A stretch of DNA of 64,000 nt from SB15 sp964639245 (GTDB taxonomy: Bacteria > Chloroflexota > Anaerolineae > Aggregatilineales > J027), in assembly GCA_964639245.1 (NCBI GenBank), contig CAZXCU010000012.1, positions 1-64,000 on the forward strand. Reading direction: 5' to 3'. The first letter of the stretch is position 1. Each line of letters starts with the position of its first letter. The position numbers and the translations under genes are program-made. Positions 1 through 8,512 of this stretch are shown piece by piece. The notes under the pieces were generated by a model. It searched no databases. It saw only the letters and a list, made by a program, of their open reading frames with translations, and was not told the origin of the DNA.

Positions 1-399
1 ATCGGCATTCGGGTTGCCATTGAGGTTCTGGAGTTGGATGTGTATGTTGACCGTTGGTTGGCAGGCGATTTTACCGCCGCCGTTGCGCTCAACGGGGGAC
101 GACCTGACCCGTACACGATGTACGCCCGTTATTGGATTAACGACGCGCAGTTTGCCAACACCGCCGGATACATTGACGAAACCCTCGATTCACTCATGAA
201 ACAGGGGCAGGTCGAAACCAACCCCGCCGCCCGTTTTGATATTTTCGCGGAATTCCAGCGTCACATTACCGAAGTTGCGCCTTGGGTGTGGCTGTATAAC
301 GGCTTTAATTACACGGGTCAACAAAACAGCGTAACAGGCTTTGTGCCGAATCCGACCAGCACCATCTACACGCTGAACCAAGTCCAAATTAATCAGTAA
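1..399 (+). CDS. ABC transporter substrate-binding protein, family 5 (3' end only)
   Basis: The frame is open from base 1, so this is the C-terminal 132 residues of a longer gene that begins outside the window. The segment RPDPYTMYARYW and the closing AEFQRHITEVAPWVWLYNG stretch look like the C-terminal lobe of DppA/OppA-type solute-binding proteins (SBP_bac_5), which capture peptides, nickel or oligosaccharides outside the cell. Two permease genes of the matching Dpp type follow on the same strand after 165 bp, so this is the binding protein of that transporter. The ligand cannot be told from this fragment. Confidence 0.85.
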   Translation: MGIRVAIEVLELDVYVDRWLAGDFTAAVALNGGRPDPYTMYARYWINDAQFANTAGYIDETLDSLMKQGQVETNPAARFDIFAEFQRHITEVAPWVWLYNGFNYTGQQNSVTGFVPNPTSTIYTLNQVQINQ

Positions 400-420
400 A
401 CTTGCACTGCAAGGAGGTAC

Positions 421-442
421 GGGCGTGATCTGTGACCCGCCC
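421..442. repeat. Short palindromic repeat (GGGC...GCCC family), copy 1
   Basis: GGGC at 421-424 pairs with GCCC at 439-442 around a core ending in TGTGACC. The 14-mer TCTGTGACCCGCCC (429-442) recurs exactly at 39168-39181, and a unit of the same design lies at 63522-63543. All three are intergenic. Confidence 0.6.
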
Positions 443-457
443 TATCCGAAACTTTAA

Positions 458-476
458 GGTGGGTCACAATCCCACC
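458..476 (+). other. Intercistronic hairpin between binding protein and permease
   Basis: GGTGGG (458-463) pairs with CCCACC (471-476) over a 7-nt loop. There is no long T tract, so it is more likely an RNA-stabilising or partial-termination structure than a full terminator. A GTGACCC/GGGTCAC pairing (432-438 with 461-467) would compete with it. Confidence 0.5.
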
Positions 477-564
477 TGTACAATATTTTGGGCGTGGGCA
501 AAAATTTCAAGTGCGTTAAGACGGGGTGAAAGGGTATCCCCCGCCCTACGGAAAGTCAAATGGT

Positions 565-1527
565 ATGCTGCGTTATCTCATCGAACGGTTGATTGCCGTC
601 ATTCCCACCCTCGTGGGCATTTCCATTCTGGTGTTTGTGGCGATTCGACTGGTTCCCGGCGATTCCCTAACCGCCATGTTAGGCACCGAAGCGGGGATGC
701 TGACCGAAACCCAGCGCGAGTCCCTGCGCGAATATCTGGGGATAGATGAACCACCCGTCCAGCAATATTTTTCATGGTTGGGCAACGTCTTACAGGGCGA
801 TTTAGGCTATTCGGTGCGACGTGGCGAACCCGTGTTAGAAGTCATTCTGGATCGGTTTCCCGTTACGCTGGAACTCGCCCTCTTTGCGGTCACCATTTCG
901 CTGACAGTGGGGGTATCCATCGGCATTTTTTCCGCCCTGTATCATAATACAGTGGTGGATTTAATCGGACGTTTGTTCGCGCTGATGGGGTTGGCTTCGC
1001 CGGGCTTTTTAACCGGCACGCTGCTTATTTACGTGCTGTCCGTCTATTTCGGGATTTTGCCCAACGCGGGCAATTATACCGACCTGACCGAAGACCCGCG
1101 TAAAAATTTTGAACAATTGATTTTCCCCGCCCTCACGCTCGGATTTTCATTTTCCGCCTCCGTAATGCGAACCACCCGTTCCGCCATGCTAGAAATTCTC
1201 GGCGAAGATTATATCCGCACCGCCCGCAGCAAGGGCTTACGCGAACGCGCCGTGATTATCCGCCACGCGCTGCGAAATGCCCTGATTCCTGTCATCACGC
1301 TCACCGGAGTCGAATTGGGTTATTTATTGGGCGGGGCGGTCATTATCGAAGAAATTTTTGCGCTGCCGGGCATCGGACGCTTGATGTTCACCGCCATTGA
1401 CCAGCGCGATTATGCACTTATTCAAGGCACAGCCCTGTTTATTGCGTTTAACTTTGTCATTTTAAATTTGCTGATTGATTTACTCTATGCAGCAATAGAC
1501 CCGCGAATTAGCTATGTCAATGATTAA
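565..1527 (+). CDS. ABC transporter permease, DppB/OppB type
   Basis: A 320-residue inner-membrane permease of a peptide/nickel-type ABC importer. The N-terminus MLRYLIERLIAVIPTLVG is the standard start of DppB-like proteins, and ATG at 565 has GGAAAG about 10 nt upstream; an earlier in-frame ATG at 526 only adds an unconserved tail. About six membrane segments are visible, and the cytoplasmic coupling (EAA) loop reads DYIRTARSKGLRE, near residues 215-227, where the ATPase docks. It overlaps the next permease by 14 bp, so the two are translationally coupled. The ATPase genes are not in the window. Confidence 0.92.
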   Translation: MLRYLIERLIAVIPTLVGISILVFVAIRLVPGDSLTAMLGTEAGMLTETQRESLREYLGIDEPPVQQYFSWLGNVLQGDLGYSVRRGEPVLEVILDRFPVTLELALFAVTISLTVGVSIGIFSALYHNTVVDLIGRLFALMGLASPGFLTGTLLIYVLSVYFGILPNAGNYTDLTEDPRKNFEQLIFPALTLGFSFSASVMRTTRSAMLEILGEDYIRTARSKGLRERAVIIRHALRNALIPVITLTGVELGYLLGGAVIIEEIFALPGIGRLMFTAIDQRDYALIQGTALFIAFNFVILNLLIDLLYAAIDPRISYVND

Positions 1528-2392
1528 TCCACCCGAACTCACCCTGAAAAAAGAACCCGGTACTTTCCGCCGCCTCACCCGCAGTTTAAGCGGGATGGTC
1601 GGGCTGCTGATTGTGACTTTTTATCTTGTGATTGCCCTACTGGGCGGTTTAAAAATCACCCCCCACCCCTATAATGACGGCGAACGTTTGGCGCGGCTCT
1701 CTGCCCCGAGTGAAGAATATCGTATGGGAACCGACATTTTAGGCCGCGATATTTTGAGCCGCATCATTCGCGGGGCAACCAATTCGCTGTATGTATCGGT
1801 GATGGCGGTGGCGCTGTCTGGCACAGCAGGCGTGATGATTGGCACACTTTCGGCCTATATTGGCGGCTTGTTCGACACGGTTCTCATGCGAATCATGGAT
1901 GTTTTTTTTGCCTTCCCCGCGATTCTGATGGCGCTGTTGGTGGTGACGATTCTGGGGTCAAGCCTCGAAAACACCATTTTTGCCATTGCGATTGTCTACA
2001 CGCCAATTTTTGCGCGGGTGGCACGCGGGCCGGTGCTGTCTGTCAAAGAAATGGAATTTGTCACGGCGGCGCGGTGCATCGGGGTCAGCGATGCGCGGAT
2101 TTTGTTACGCCACATCCTCCCCAACATTTTTGCCGTGCTGATTGTGCAGATTAGTTTGGCGCTGTCGTGGGCGCTGCTCACAGAAGCGGGCTTGAGCTTT
2201 TTAGGGCTTGGCACGCAACCCCCCGAACCTTCACTGGGAGTCATGTTGAGCGAAAGTCGCGGAATTGCCGAAATCGCGCCGTGGTTGATGACCTACCCTG
2301 CGATTGCCATTATGCTCGGCGTGCTGGGATTTAATTTGCTGGGGGATGGCCTGCGTGATGTGCTTGACCCGCGTTTAAAGAGATTAGGATGA
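1514..2392 (+). CDS. ABC transporter permease, DppC/OppC type
   Basis: A 292-residue partner permease. It shows the short N-terminal cytoplasmic segment and first membrane helix typical of DppC, then GTDILGRDILSRIIRGA, a hallmark of the family, and the coupling loop EFVTAARCIGVSDARIL around residues 180-196. The C-terminus LGDGLRDVLDPRLKRL is also characteristic. It overlaps the upstream permease gene and ends 9 bp before a GNAT gene, which may be read through from the same message. Confidence 0.92.
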   Translation: MSMINPPELTLKKEPGTFRRLTRSLSGMVGLLIVTFYLVIALLGGLKITPHPYNDGERLARLSAPSEEYRMGTDILGRDILSRIIRGATNSLYVSVMAVALSGTAGVMIGTLSAYIGGLFDTVLMRIMDVFFAFPAILMALLVVTILGSSLENTIFAIAIVYTPIFARVARGPVLSVKEMEFVTAARCIGVSDARILLRHILPNIFAVLIVQISLALSWALLTEAGLSFLGLGTQPPEPSLGVMLSESRGIAEIAPWLMTYPAIAIMLGVLGFNLLGDGLRDVLDPRLKRLG

Positions 2393-2401
2393 TTTCACAT
2401 T

Positions 2402-2875
2402 ATGACCGATATGCTGGTAAAACTTTATGAACTGCCCGCGTATGACCCGCAGGAACAGGCCGCACAGGGCATCACCATCCGGCGGGCGATTTCGCCAGAA
2501 AAACACCATGTGCAAAATTGGCTTCGGACGCATTTTAGCGAATTCTGGGTGAGCGAATGTGACGCGGCCTTTGCCCGCCAGCCCATTAGCTGTTTTCTGG
2601 CGGTGGAAAACGAGACGCTGATTGGCTTTGGCTGTTACGACACCACCCGCAAAGGCTTTTTTGGCCCGACAGGGGTCAACGAAGCGGCACGCGGACGCGG
2701 TACAGGCAAGGCGCTGCTGCTGGTCTGCCTCCACGCCATGTGGAATGAAGGCTACGGCTACGCGATTATTGGCGGGGTTGGCCCGGCGGAATTTTACAGC
2801 AAAGCCTGTGGCGCAACCCTCATCGAAAATTCTACACCGGGGGTTTATGCGGGGATGCTGCGGAAATCCACTTAA
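2402..2875 (+). CDS. GNAT-family N-acetyltransferase
   Basis: A 157-residue single-domain protein. The acetyl-CoA pyrophosphate-binding motif is GVNEAARGRGTGKALL (around residues 90-105), and the C-terminal beta strand carries YAGMLRK. Length and fold order fit a stand-alone GNAT that acetylates a small molecule or protein; the substrate is unknown. ATG 2402 is used, with ATG 2411 as an alternative. Its last 4 bp overlap the end of the convergent PAS gene. Confidence 0.8.
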   Translation: MTDMLVKLYELPAYDPQEQAAQGITIRRAISPEKHHVQNWLRTHFSEFWVSECDAAFARQPISCFLAVENETLIGFGCYDTTRKGFFGPTGVNEAARGRGTGKALLLVCLHAMWNEGYGYAIIGGVGPAEFYSKACGATLIENSTPGVYAGMLRKST

Positions 2876-3471
2876 AGCCTATTTTCTAAAACTTCCAAAT
2901 CTCTAAGCGCCAAACGGCAGTAATCCATGATTTCTTGACGGTCTGCGCCATGTTGCACGGCTTCACTCAAATGGGCAAGCGTGCCACGAATCAATTCGTG
3001 GGTGCGGTGCAGCAGTTGATTTTGTAGTTCTAAGGTGTGGTTGAAGTCTTGCAAGGCAAGCTCGGCTTTTTTCTGTTCAGTGATGTCCACCGCAAACGCA
3101 ATCACGCCCGTAATTTGATGATTTTTATTACGATAGGGAACTTTACCCGTTTGCAGCCACATCACTTCCCCTGTAGCGGGGCTGGTGTGGCTTTCGATGA
3201 TGTTGAGTTTGGGCTTCCCGGAACGTATCACTTCCAAATCATCGGCATAAAACGCATCGGCTTGGGCTTTGGGGTACAAATCCCAGCTTGATTTTTGCTC
3301 CAAGTCGACTGGATGCAACCCTTCCAGCGCCGCCGCCGCTTCATTCACCCGCAGATTGTTATTTTTATCATCCTTGTACCACAGCATAATCGGCATGGAT
3401 GAAAAAATAATCTCGTACTGTTCAATGAGACTGGTCAATTCGGCAAGTGACGGCAGGGTTTTGGTGGACAT
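2872..3471 (-). CDS. PAS/PAC sensor protein without output domain
   Basis: A 199-residue soluble protein. One PAS domain (about residues 20-135) has the PAC end GVIAFAVDITEQKKAE. A helical, probably coiled-coil tail follows (about 130-199). There is no kinase, cyclase or HTH domain, so it must signal by protein contact or sense a ligand for a partner. AAGGAAAA lies before ATG 3471. A MITE-like element sits just upstream, between this gene and the small gene at 3652-3897. Confidence 0.8.
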   Translation of the reverse strand: MSTKTLPSLAELTSLIEQYEIIFSSMPIMLWYKDDKNNNLRVNEAAAALEGLHPVDLEQKSSWDLYPKAQADAFYADDLEVIRSGKPKLNIIESHTSPATGEVMWLQTGKVPYRNKNHQITGVIAFAVDITEQKKAELALQDFNHTLELQNQLLHRTHELIRGTLAHLSEAVQHGADRQEIMDYCRLALRDLEVLENRL

Positions 3472-3495
3472 GATGCTTTTTTCCTTAATGATTAA

Positions 3496-3617
3496 CTCAC
3501 CTTACACAATGCGGGAAAATCCCCACCCTCAATCCCTCCCCAAAGCATTGGGGAGGGAAGCCGAAGGCAGGGTGGGGTCAAAAAATGTACCCAAAACGCG
3601 ATTCTGCGTAAGGTGAG
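3496..3617. mobile_element. MITE-like palindromic element, copy 1 (122 bp)
   Basis: The ends are inverted: CTCACCTTAC at the left and GTAAGGTGAG at the right. Inside are two nested pairings, CCCCACCCT with AGGGTGGGG, and CCCTCCCC with GGGGAGGG. TGATTAA flanks it on both sides (3489-3495 and 3618-3624), which looks like a target-site duplication. There is no coding potential. Copy 2 at 33122-33264 shares the design with a different flanking duplication. Confidence 0.8.
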
Positions 3618-3651
3618 TGATTAACTGAATTTTAACCATATTTTACAAAAA

Positions 3652-3897
3652 TTAATCTGAATTTTTCGCCAATTTTTCATCCCATTCTCCCCCTTCAGCC
3701 AAGTTCTCAAAAGCGCGTAAATCATCGGCTGTCCATACGGGCGCAAATGTTAAAAACCCCAATCGGAAAGGCGGGGCAAAGGCGGTTTGTTCGGCAGTTG
3801 CCCCTTCGGACGGGGAAATCAAATCGGCTTCCTGCAAAGCACGGCGCTGTGACCGGGCCTTCAGGTACGCGAGGTATTCTTTTTCGGATAGATACAT
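3652..3897 (-). CDS. Small hypothetical protein (81 aa)
   Basis: Starts MYLSEKEYLAYLKARSQRRA at 3897, where AGAGAGGAAC lies at good ribosome-binding distance. The open frame extends further upstream, but that part is antisense to the peptide deformylase gene and is ignored. The protein is acidic and polar with an N-terminal helix; no family was recognised. It is divergent from the deformylase gene and shares a 91-bp intergenic region with it. Confidence 0.55.
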   Translation of the reverse strand: MYLSEKEYLAYLKARSQRRALQEADLISPSEGATAEQTAFAPPFRLGFLTFAPVWTADDLRAFENLAEGGEWDEKLAKNSD

Positions 3898-3988
3898 GCG
3901 CTGTTCCTCTCTACAGCAAGTGTACCAAAGTCCCCACCAACAATCTTGCATATCGTGTATATAATGAAAGCAGTTGTAAGGAGGACAG

Positions 3989-4543
3989 ATGGCGGTTCGG
4001 AAAGTTTTGTTGTATCCGCAGGATGACACAGCGCTGCGGAAAAAATCCCTCAAGGTCAAAAAATTGGATGAATCAATCAAAGCGCTGATCCAAGATTTAA
4101 AAGATACCCTCGCCACCCAACCCGGCGCAGGACTTAGCGCGGTACAAATCGGGGAACATTGGCGCGTGGCGGTGGTGCGTTTTGGGCAAGATTCCGGCAC
4201 GATGCAAGACTCCATCGCGCTCATCAACCCGCAAATTACCAAACGCGGCGCACCCACCACCGGTTTTGATGGCTGTTTGAGCATCCCCAAAGTGTGTACA
4301 TGGGACACCCCCCGCCCGTCGTGGTTGGTGTTCACCGCCCGCGATGAAGATTGGAAGCCGATTGAAATGCGCGTGGAGGGGATTGATGCACGGTTGCTTG
4401 ACCATGAAATTGACCACATGGACGGCAAATTGTTCCTCGATTTGATGACCCCGGAGATGAAACTCTACGTCGTGCGGACGGACGAAAACGGCGAGGAAAA
4501 ACTGGTCGAAATCAAAAATCTCATCAAAAAACCGGGTGAATAA
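3989..4543 (+). CDS. def: Peptide deformylase
   Basis: Removes the N-formyl group from new proteins. All three family motifs are present in a 184-residue protein: GAGLSAVQIG (motif I), DGCLSIP with the metal-binding Cys (motif II, usually EGCLS, so the first residue is D instead of E), and LLDHEIDHMDG with the HExxH-like metal and catalytic residues (motif III). GGAGG lies 6 nt before ATG 3989, and a TATAAT box lies at 3960-3965. The C-terminal tail after motif III is moderately long. Its stop codon abuts a MITE relic. Confidence 0.95.
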   Translation: MAVRKVLLYPQDDTALRKKSLKVKKLDESIKALIQDLKDTLATQPGAGLSAVQIGEHWRVAVVRFGQDSGTMQDSIALINPQITKRGAPTTGFDGCLSIPKVCTWDTPRPSWLVFTARDEDWKPIEMRVEGIDARLLDHEIDHMDGKLFLDLMTPEMKLYVVRTDENGEEKLVEIKNLIKKPGE

Positions 4544-4647
4544 CTCACCTGACACAAAATCATTTTTGGCGTGATATTTTTGTCCCCACCCTGCCTTCGG
4601 CTTCCCTCCCCATGCCTATGGGGAGGGAGTGAGGGAGGGGATTTTCC
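4544..4647. mobile_element. MITE relic, inverted orientation
   Basis: Starts with CTCACCT directly after the def stop codon. Its core, CCCCACCCTGCCTTCGGCTT followed by CCCTCCCCAT and ATGGGGAGGG, is the reverse complement of copy 1. The similarity ends at GGGGATTTTCC and the second terminal repeat is missing. The inner stem is kept with different loop bases. Confidence 0.65.
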
Positions 4648-4669
4648 TTGCCCATCCAGAGGACAAAAC

Positions 4670-5479
4670 ATGGACTCCTACAAACAAGCCGTTGCCCAAC
4701 TTTTCGATGCTGTTGCCGCCGACTATGACCAGCTTGCCCCGCCGATATTCGGGTATTTCGGGCGGGTGATGGTCGAAAAATTGGCGCTCACCCCCACGAT
4801 GCGCGTTTTGGATGTGGGAGCAGGACGCGGCGCAACTCTTTTTCCCCTTGCCGCACGGGTGGGACAGGTCATCGGGATTGATCTTGCGCCGCAAATGGTC
4901 AGCCAGACTCAAGCCGAAATCCACCAGCGTGGGCTGACCAATGCCATCATGCAGGTCGGGGATGCAGAAAATCTGGCTTTTCCTGATGCGTCCTTTGAGG
5001 TCGTCATATGCGCGTACAGCCTTTTTTTCTTTGAAGGGGTTGCACAGGCACTATCAGAAATGCGGCGCGTACTGCGGGACGGGGGACAACTGGTTCTTTT
5101 GACATGGGGCAAACAGGATGAACGCTATCGCTGGTTGGCGGAACTGGTTCGGCAGCATTTTCCGCCGGATTTTGTCCCACCGCGTTTGTGGCGTGCACCG
5201 GGTCTGCTGAACAAACCGCACGAAGTCGAAGCGTTGCTCCAGACTGGCGGCTTTCAAGCCATTCAACAGCACAGCGAATCCTACGAACAATGGTATCCCG
5301 ATGAAACAGTCTGGTGGCGCTTTTATCAGGAATTTGCCGGACGGCTGCCCATGAGTCAACTTTCTGAAACCCAACGAACCGCTTTTAAAGCCGAAGTTCT
5401 ACAAAAGCTCGCTGCCCTGCGCCAACCCGAAGGCATTCCGCAGCAGTATCTCAGCCATCTTACGGTGGCCCGTAAGTAA
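4670..5479 (+). CDS. Class I SAM-dependent methyltransferase
   Basis: A 269-residue protein. Motif I is VLDVGAGRGATLF (around residue 45), followed by GIDLAPQMV, and post-motif regions PDASFEVVICAYSLFFF and RVLRDGGQLVLLTW. These mark a UbiE/Methyltransf_11-type fold. The acceptor is unknown. The start at 4670 has AGAGGA upstream; an earlier in-frame ATG at 4571 is inside the MITE relic and not used. The C-terminal 100 residues are Trp/Tyr-rich and probably form the acceptor site. Confidence 0.85.
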   Translation: MDSYKQAVAQLFDAVAADYDQLAPPIFGYFGRVMVEKLALTPTMRVLDVGAGRGATLFPLAARVGQVIGIDLAPQMVSQTQAEIHQRGLTNAIMQVGDAENLAFPDASFEVVICAYSLFFFEGVAQALSEMRRVLRDGGQLVLLTWGKQDERYRWLAELVRQHFPPDFVPPRLWRAPGLLNKPHEVEALLQTGGFQAIQQHSESYEQWYPDETVWWRFYQEFAGRLPMSQLSETQRTAFKAEVLQKLAALRQPEGIPQQYLSHLTVARK

Positions 5480-5593
5480 TATAAAACGCATAAAAAATGC
5501 TTCCGCATCCCAACCAAGGCGCTTGTACCTGCGTTGTATAAGGTAAAAAAGCACACCTTAAGTATAATGGAAGGTGTCTGGGAGAATTTTTTA

Positions 5594-8137
5594 ATGCCCG
5601 ATAGTAAAGTGTATATTGGTTCGTATGAAATTTTAGGGCTGCTTGGCAAAGGCGGGATGGGCAGTGTCTATCTCGGTCAAGAGACCACCTCGCAGCAAAA
5701 AGTCGCCATTAAACTGCTTGCGCCGGATGCCATCGGGCGTGACCAAGAACTGCTTGAGCGCCTCAAACGCGAAGGGGATGCGCTCCGTCTGCTTGACCAT
5801 CCCAACATTGTCAAAATATTAAATGTGCTGCAAGAACATGGGCATTATTCGCTCGTTTTGGAATATGTCGAAGGCGGGTCGCTGTATGATTTGCTCAAAA
5901 AACAGGGGCAGTTACCCCTCACGGCAATCCTCAAAATCGCGCTAGAACTGGCAGATGCCCTCACCCGCGCCCACCATCTAAAAATTATCCACCGCGATAT
6001 TAAACCTGCCAATATCATGTTTGCACGGGATGGGACGCTGCGTTTGACCGATTTTGGCTTGGCACGCATGGAACGCGGGCAAACCCTCACCCAGAGCGGC
6101 ATGATGATGGGCAGTTTGGCCTACATCAGCCCGGAAGCCATCGAGGGCAAATCGCCCGATGCGCGGATTGATATTTGGGCGTTCGGGGTGATGCTCTACG
6201 AGATGCTCACCGGACGGCAACCCTTTGAAGGCAGCAACATGGCAAGCACCCTCACCGCGATTCTGATGCAGGATGCGCCAACCCCGATGAAATTTCGCCC
6301 CGATACACCGCCCCGCCTTGCCAATCTGGTTCTCTCGATGCTGGTCAAAGACCCCAAAGAACGCATTGCCAGCATTCGCAAGGTCGCCGCAGAATTAGAA
6401 CAAATTGCGGAAGAAATGGGCGTGGGGAACAATCTGGTTCTGCCGGAGGACATCAAAACGCGCATCAATGAACCCCGTCCCGTTGAACCCATTGCCGTGT
6501 TACCCAGTTTTGCGACCTCCCCCACGCTGGAAATGAAAACGGTTGCCCCGCCCGCCGTGCCGCGTCGTTCAAATGGCCTGTTGATGGGGATGTTACTGGT
6601 TTTGCTGGTCATTGTCGGGGTGTTGGCGCTTCAATTTGTAGGCAATGACGGGCAAACTGAATCCACTTCTCAAAAAGAAAAAACCGTTGTGTTGGTTGAA
6701 CCTGTGGCAGGAGGCGAACTCATGATTTTGGTCGCGCAGGCACAGCCGCTTTCCCAGACCCGCCCGCAAATTGACCGCTTCATCCGTGAAAATTTGCAAG
6801 AAACGCTCGATCTCAATGCCACCCTGACCGGACTCCGGGTACGCGAATATCCTGATGTGGTGGAATCGCAGGAAGAAGCCGAAGCGATTGCCCGCGCCAA
6901 CAATGCCCCTATGATTATCTGGGGAACGTATGATGAAGCGTTTATCGACCTGAATATTGAGGTTTTTACCTACGCGGAAAATACTCCGCTTGCGCCGTCA
7001 CTCCTGAGCGATACAGGGAATGTGCGTGTCCGCCTCACTGATGAACGCACCCAATCCATTGCGCCGCAAGTGCTGACCAGCGCGACCATCTGGTATGTCT
7101 ATCACAGCCAGCCTTACGAAGCCGCTGCCACGATGGTGGTGTATGATGAATTGGAAGTTGACCCGGCGGAAACGGTGGGCCGAACCGTCGGCGCGAATGT
7201 CCATTGGCACTACGAAAATTTGTATGACGACCCCGCCGCCGCCGTCGAATATCTGGATGCAGCCTTACGCAGTGACCCGGAGAATCCAATTGTGTACCAC
7301 TTACGCGGGGCCGCCATAGACCGCTTGGGCAAAACCTCCGAAGCGCTGCAAAATGTGGATACCGCCCTGCTGTTGAGCAACAATCAATGGGACATTCCCT
7401 ACCTCAACCGCGCCAACTTGCTCTCTTCCAATGGCGATATAACAGGCGCGATTGCTCATCTGGATAAAGCCCGCGCCTTACAACCGGATGAATGGTTGTA
7501 TCCCGCCATCAGTGGTTCGTATTCCTATCTGGACAGCGATTTTGATAATGCCCGTACTGACCTTGAGGCCGCGATTGCCCTTGACCCCAAAGCCAATTTC
7601 CCCTATGCCCTGCTGATGAATCTGGAAATTCAGGCGGGGAATATCGCGGAGGTGCAGTCGCTCCTGACGTTGATTTTGCAAAAATTCCCTGACCCCTCGT
7701 ATGGCAATCGGATTATTTTAACGGCGGGTAATCAGCCCGATTACGGCGGTTATTATGGCCTGACCCTTTCCGCGTTTAACCATCTGGTGCTGCGCCAATA
7801 TGATGCCAGTTTACGCGATATTCAAGCCGCGCTGGAAATCCGCCCTGAGTCACCGGATTTATATTTGTTTGAGGGAGTCATCTACTGCTCGCTGGGCGAT
7901 TTAGAGTCGGCGGAACAAGCCTATACCGATGGGCTTGACCTGAACGAAGACATGACCGTGTTGTATTTGCTGCGGGCGGATGTTCGTAACCGCTTGAAGA
8001 AAACCGCCGATGCACTCCAAGATTTTGCTGCCGCACGGGAGACATCCGCATGGGAAAATTTTGAACCTGTCGTGATGGAAGCAATGGCAGGCGGGGCAGG
8101 CTTGGGCTGCGAAAGTTTCTTTGAGCCAACGAATTAG
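5594..8137 (+). CDS. Transmembrane Ser/Thr protein kinase with extracytoplasmic TPR region
   Basis: 847 residues. The N-terminal kinase domain (about 10-270) has the glycine loop LGKGGMGSVYLG, the ATP-binding Lys in VAIKLL, the catalytic loop IHRDIKPANIMF and DFG in LTDFGLA, so it should be active. One membrane helix (about 328-350) follows a Pro-rich linker. The outer part has an alpha/beta segment (about 365-530) and then at least six TPR-like units to the C-terminus, a likely sensor or binding surface. Start 5594 has GGGAGAA upstream; ATG 5567 falls within a TATAAT box. It is monocistronic. The signal and substrates are unknown. Confidence 0.92.
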   Translation: MPDSKVYIGSYEILGLLGKGGMGSVYLGQETTSQQKVAIKLLAPDAIGRDQELLERLKREGDALRLLDHPNIVKILNVLQEHGHYSLVLEYVEGGSLYDLLKKQGQLPLTAILKIALELADALTRAHHLKIIHRDIKPANIMFARDGTLRLTDFGLARMERGQTLTQSGMMMGSLAYISPEAIEGKSPDARIDIWAFGVMLYEMLTGRQPFEGSNMASTLTAILMQDAPTPMKFRPDTPPRLANLVLSMLVKDPKERIASIRKVAAELEQIAEEMGVGNNLVLPEDIKTRINEPRPVEPIAVLPSFATSPTLEMKTVAPPAVPRRSNGLLMGMLLVLLVIVGVLALQFVGNDGQTESTSQKEKTVVLVEPVAGGELMILVAQAQPLSQTRPQIDRFIRENLQETLDLNATLTGLRVREYPDVVESQEEAEAIARANNAPMIIWGTYDEAFIDLNIEVFTYAENTPLAPSLLSDTGNVRVRLTDERTQSIAPQVLTSATIWYVYHSQPYEAAATMVVYDELEVDPAETVGRTVGANVHWHYENLYDDPAAAVEYLDAALRSDPENPIVYHLRGAAIDRLGKTSEALQNVDTALLLSNNQWDIPYLNRANLLSSNGDITGAIAHLDKARALQPDEWLYPAISGSYSYLDSDFDNARTDLEAAIALDPKANFPYALLMNLEIQAGNIAEVQSLLTLILQKFPDPSYGNRIILTAGNQPDYGGYYGLTLSAFNHLVLRQYDASLRDIQAALEIRPESPDLYLFEGVIYCSLGDLESAEQAYTDGLDLNEDMTVLYLLRADVRNRLKKTADALQDFAAARETSAWENFEPVVMEAMAGGAGLGCESFFEPTN

Positions 8138-8205
8138 CCCTTTTGTACAGGATGAGGCGAATCTCCCGCCATGCTACAATCATGGAAAGGGAAGGAGAAC
8201 ACCTC

Positions 8206-8496
8206 ATGCGGCGAATCGCGTTGTGTATGGGCAGCGAATGCAAACAGGATGGCCCCGCCGACGAGTTTTATGAACGGCTGTGCCAGATTTTAGGCCGTCC
8301 CAATCCCTTAGGCGTTCCCGCACATGGTATCAAGTGGACGGTTTCGGCATGTTTGAATTTTTGCGGGGAAGGGCCGAACATGGTCATTTTTGATGAACAC
8401 GGGGAAGGCACATGGTACAAACACCTTGACCGTGCCACGCTCGAAACCCTCATCGAACAGGAAATTTTGCCCTACTTGCACACCCCACAGCCCTAA
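8206..8496 (+). CDS. Thioredoxin-fold [2Fe-2S] ferredoxin
   Basis: A 96-residue protein with the cluster pattern C7-x4-C12 and C49-x3-C53 (CMGSEC and CLNFC). This is the ligand set of thioredoxin-like ferredoxins related to the NuoE C-terminal domain. It should carry electrons in the cytoplasm; the partner is not obvious nearby. GGAAGGAG precedes ATG 8206, and TGCTACAAT at 8172-8180 is a good extended -10. An upstream in-frame ATG at 8143 is not supported. Confidence 0.87.
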   Translation: MRRIALCMGSECKQDGPADEFYERLCQILGRPNPLGVPAHGIKWTVSACLNFCGEGPNMVIFDEHGEGTWYKHLDRATLETLIEQEILPYLHTPQP

Positions 8497-8512
8497 CCCG
8501 CAGGGAGACAGG

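Noticed and set aside
3993..4010. Reading the DGCLS motif of the deformylase as a sign of inactivity
   Set aside because: Only the first residue differs (D for E); the metal-binding Cys and the HExxH-type motif are intact, so activity is expected.
3898..4428. Upstream extension of the small minus-strand gene at 3652
   Set aside because: It is antisense to peptide deformylase, while ATG 3897 has a good ribosome-binding site.
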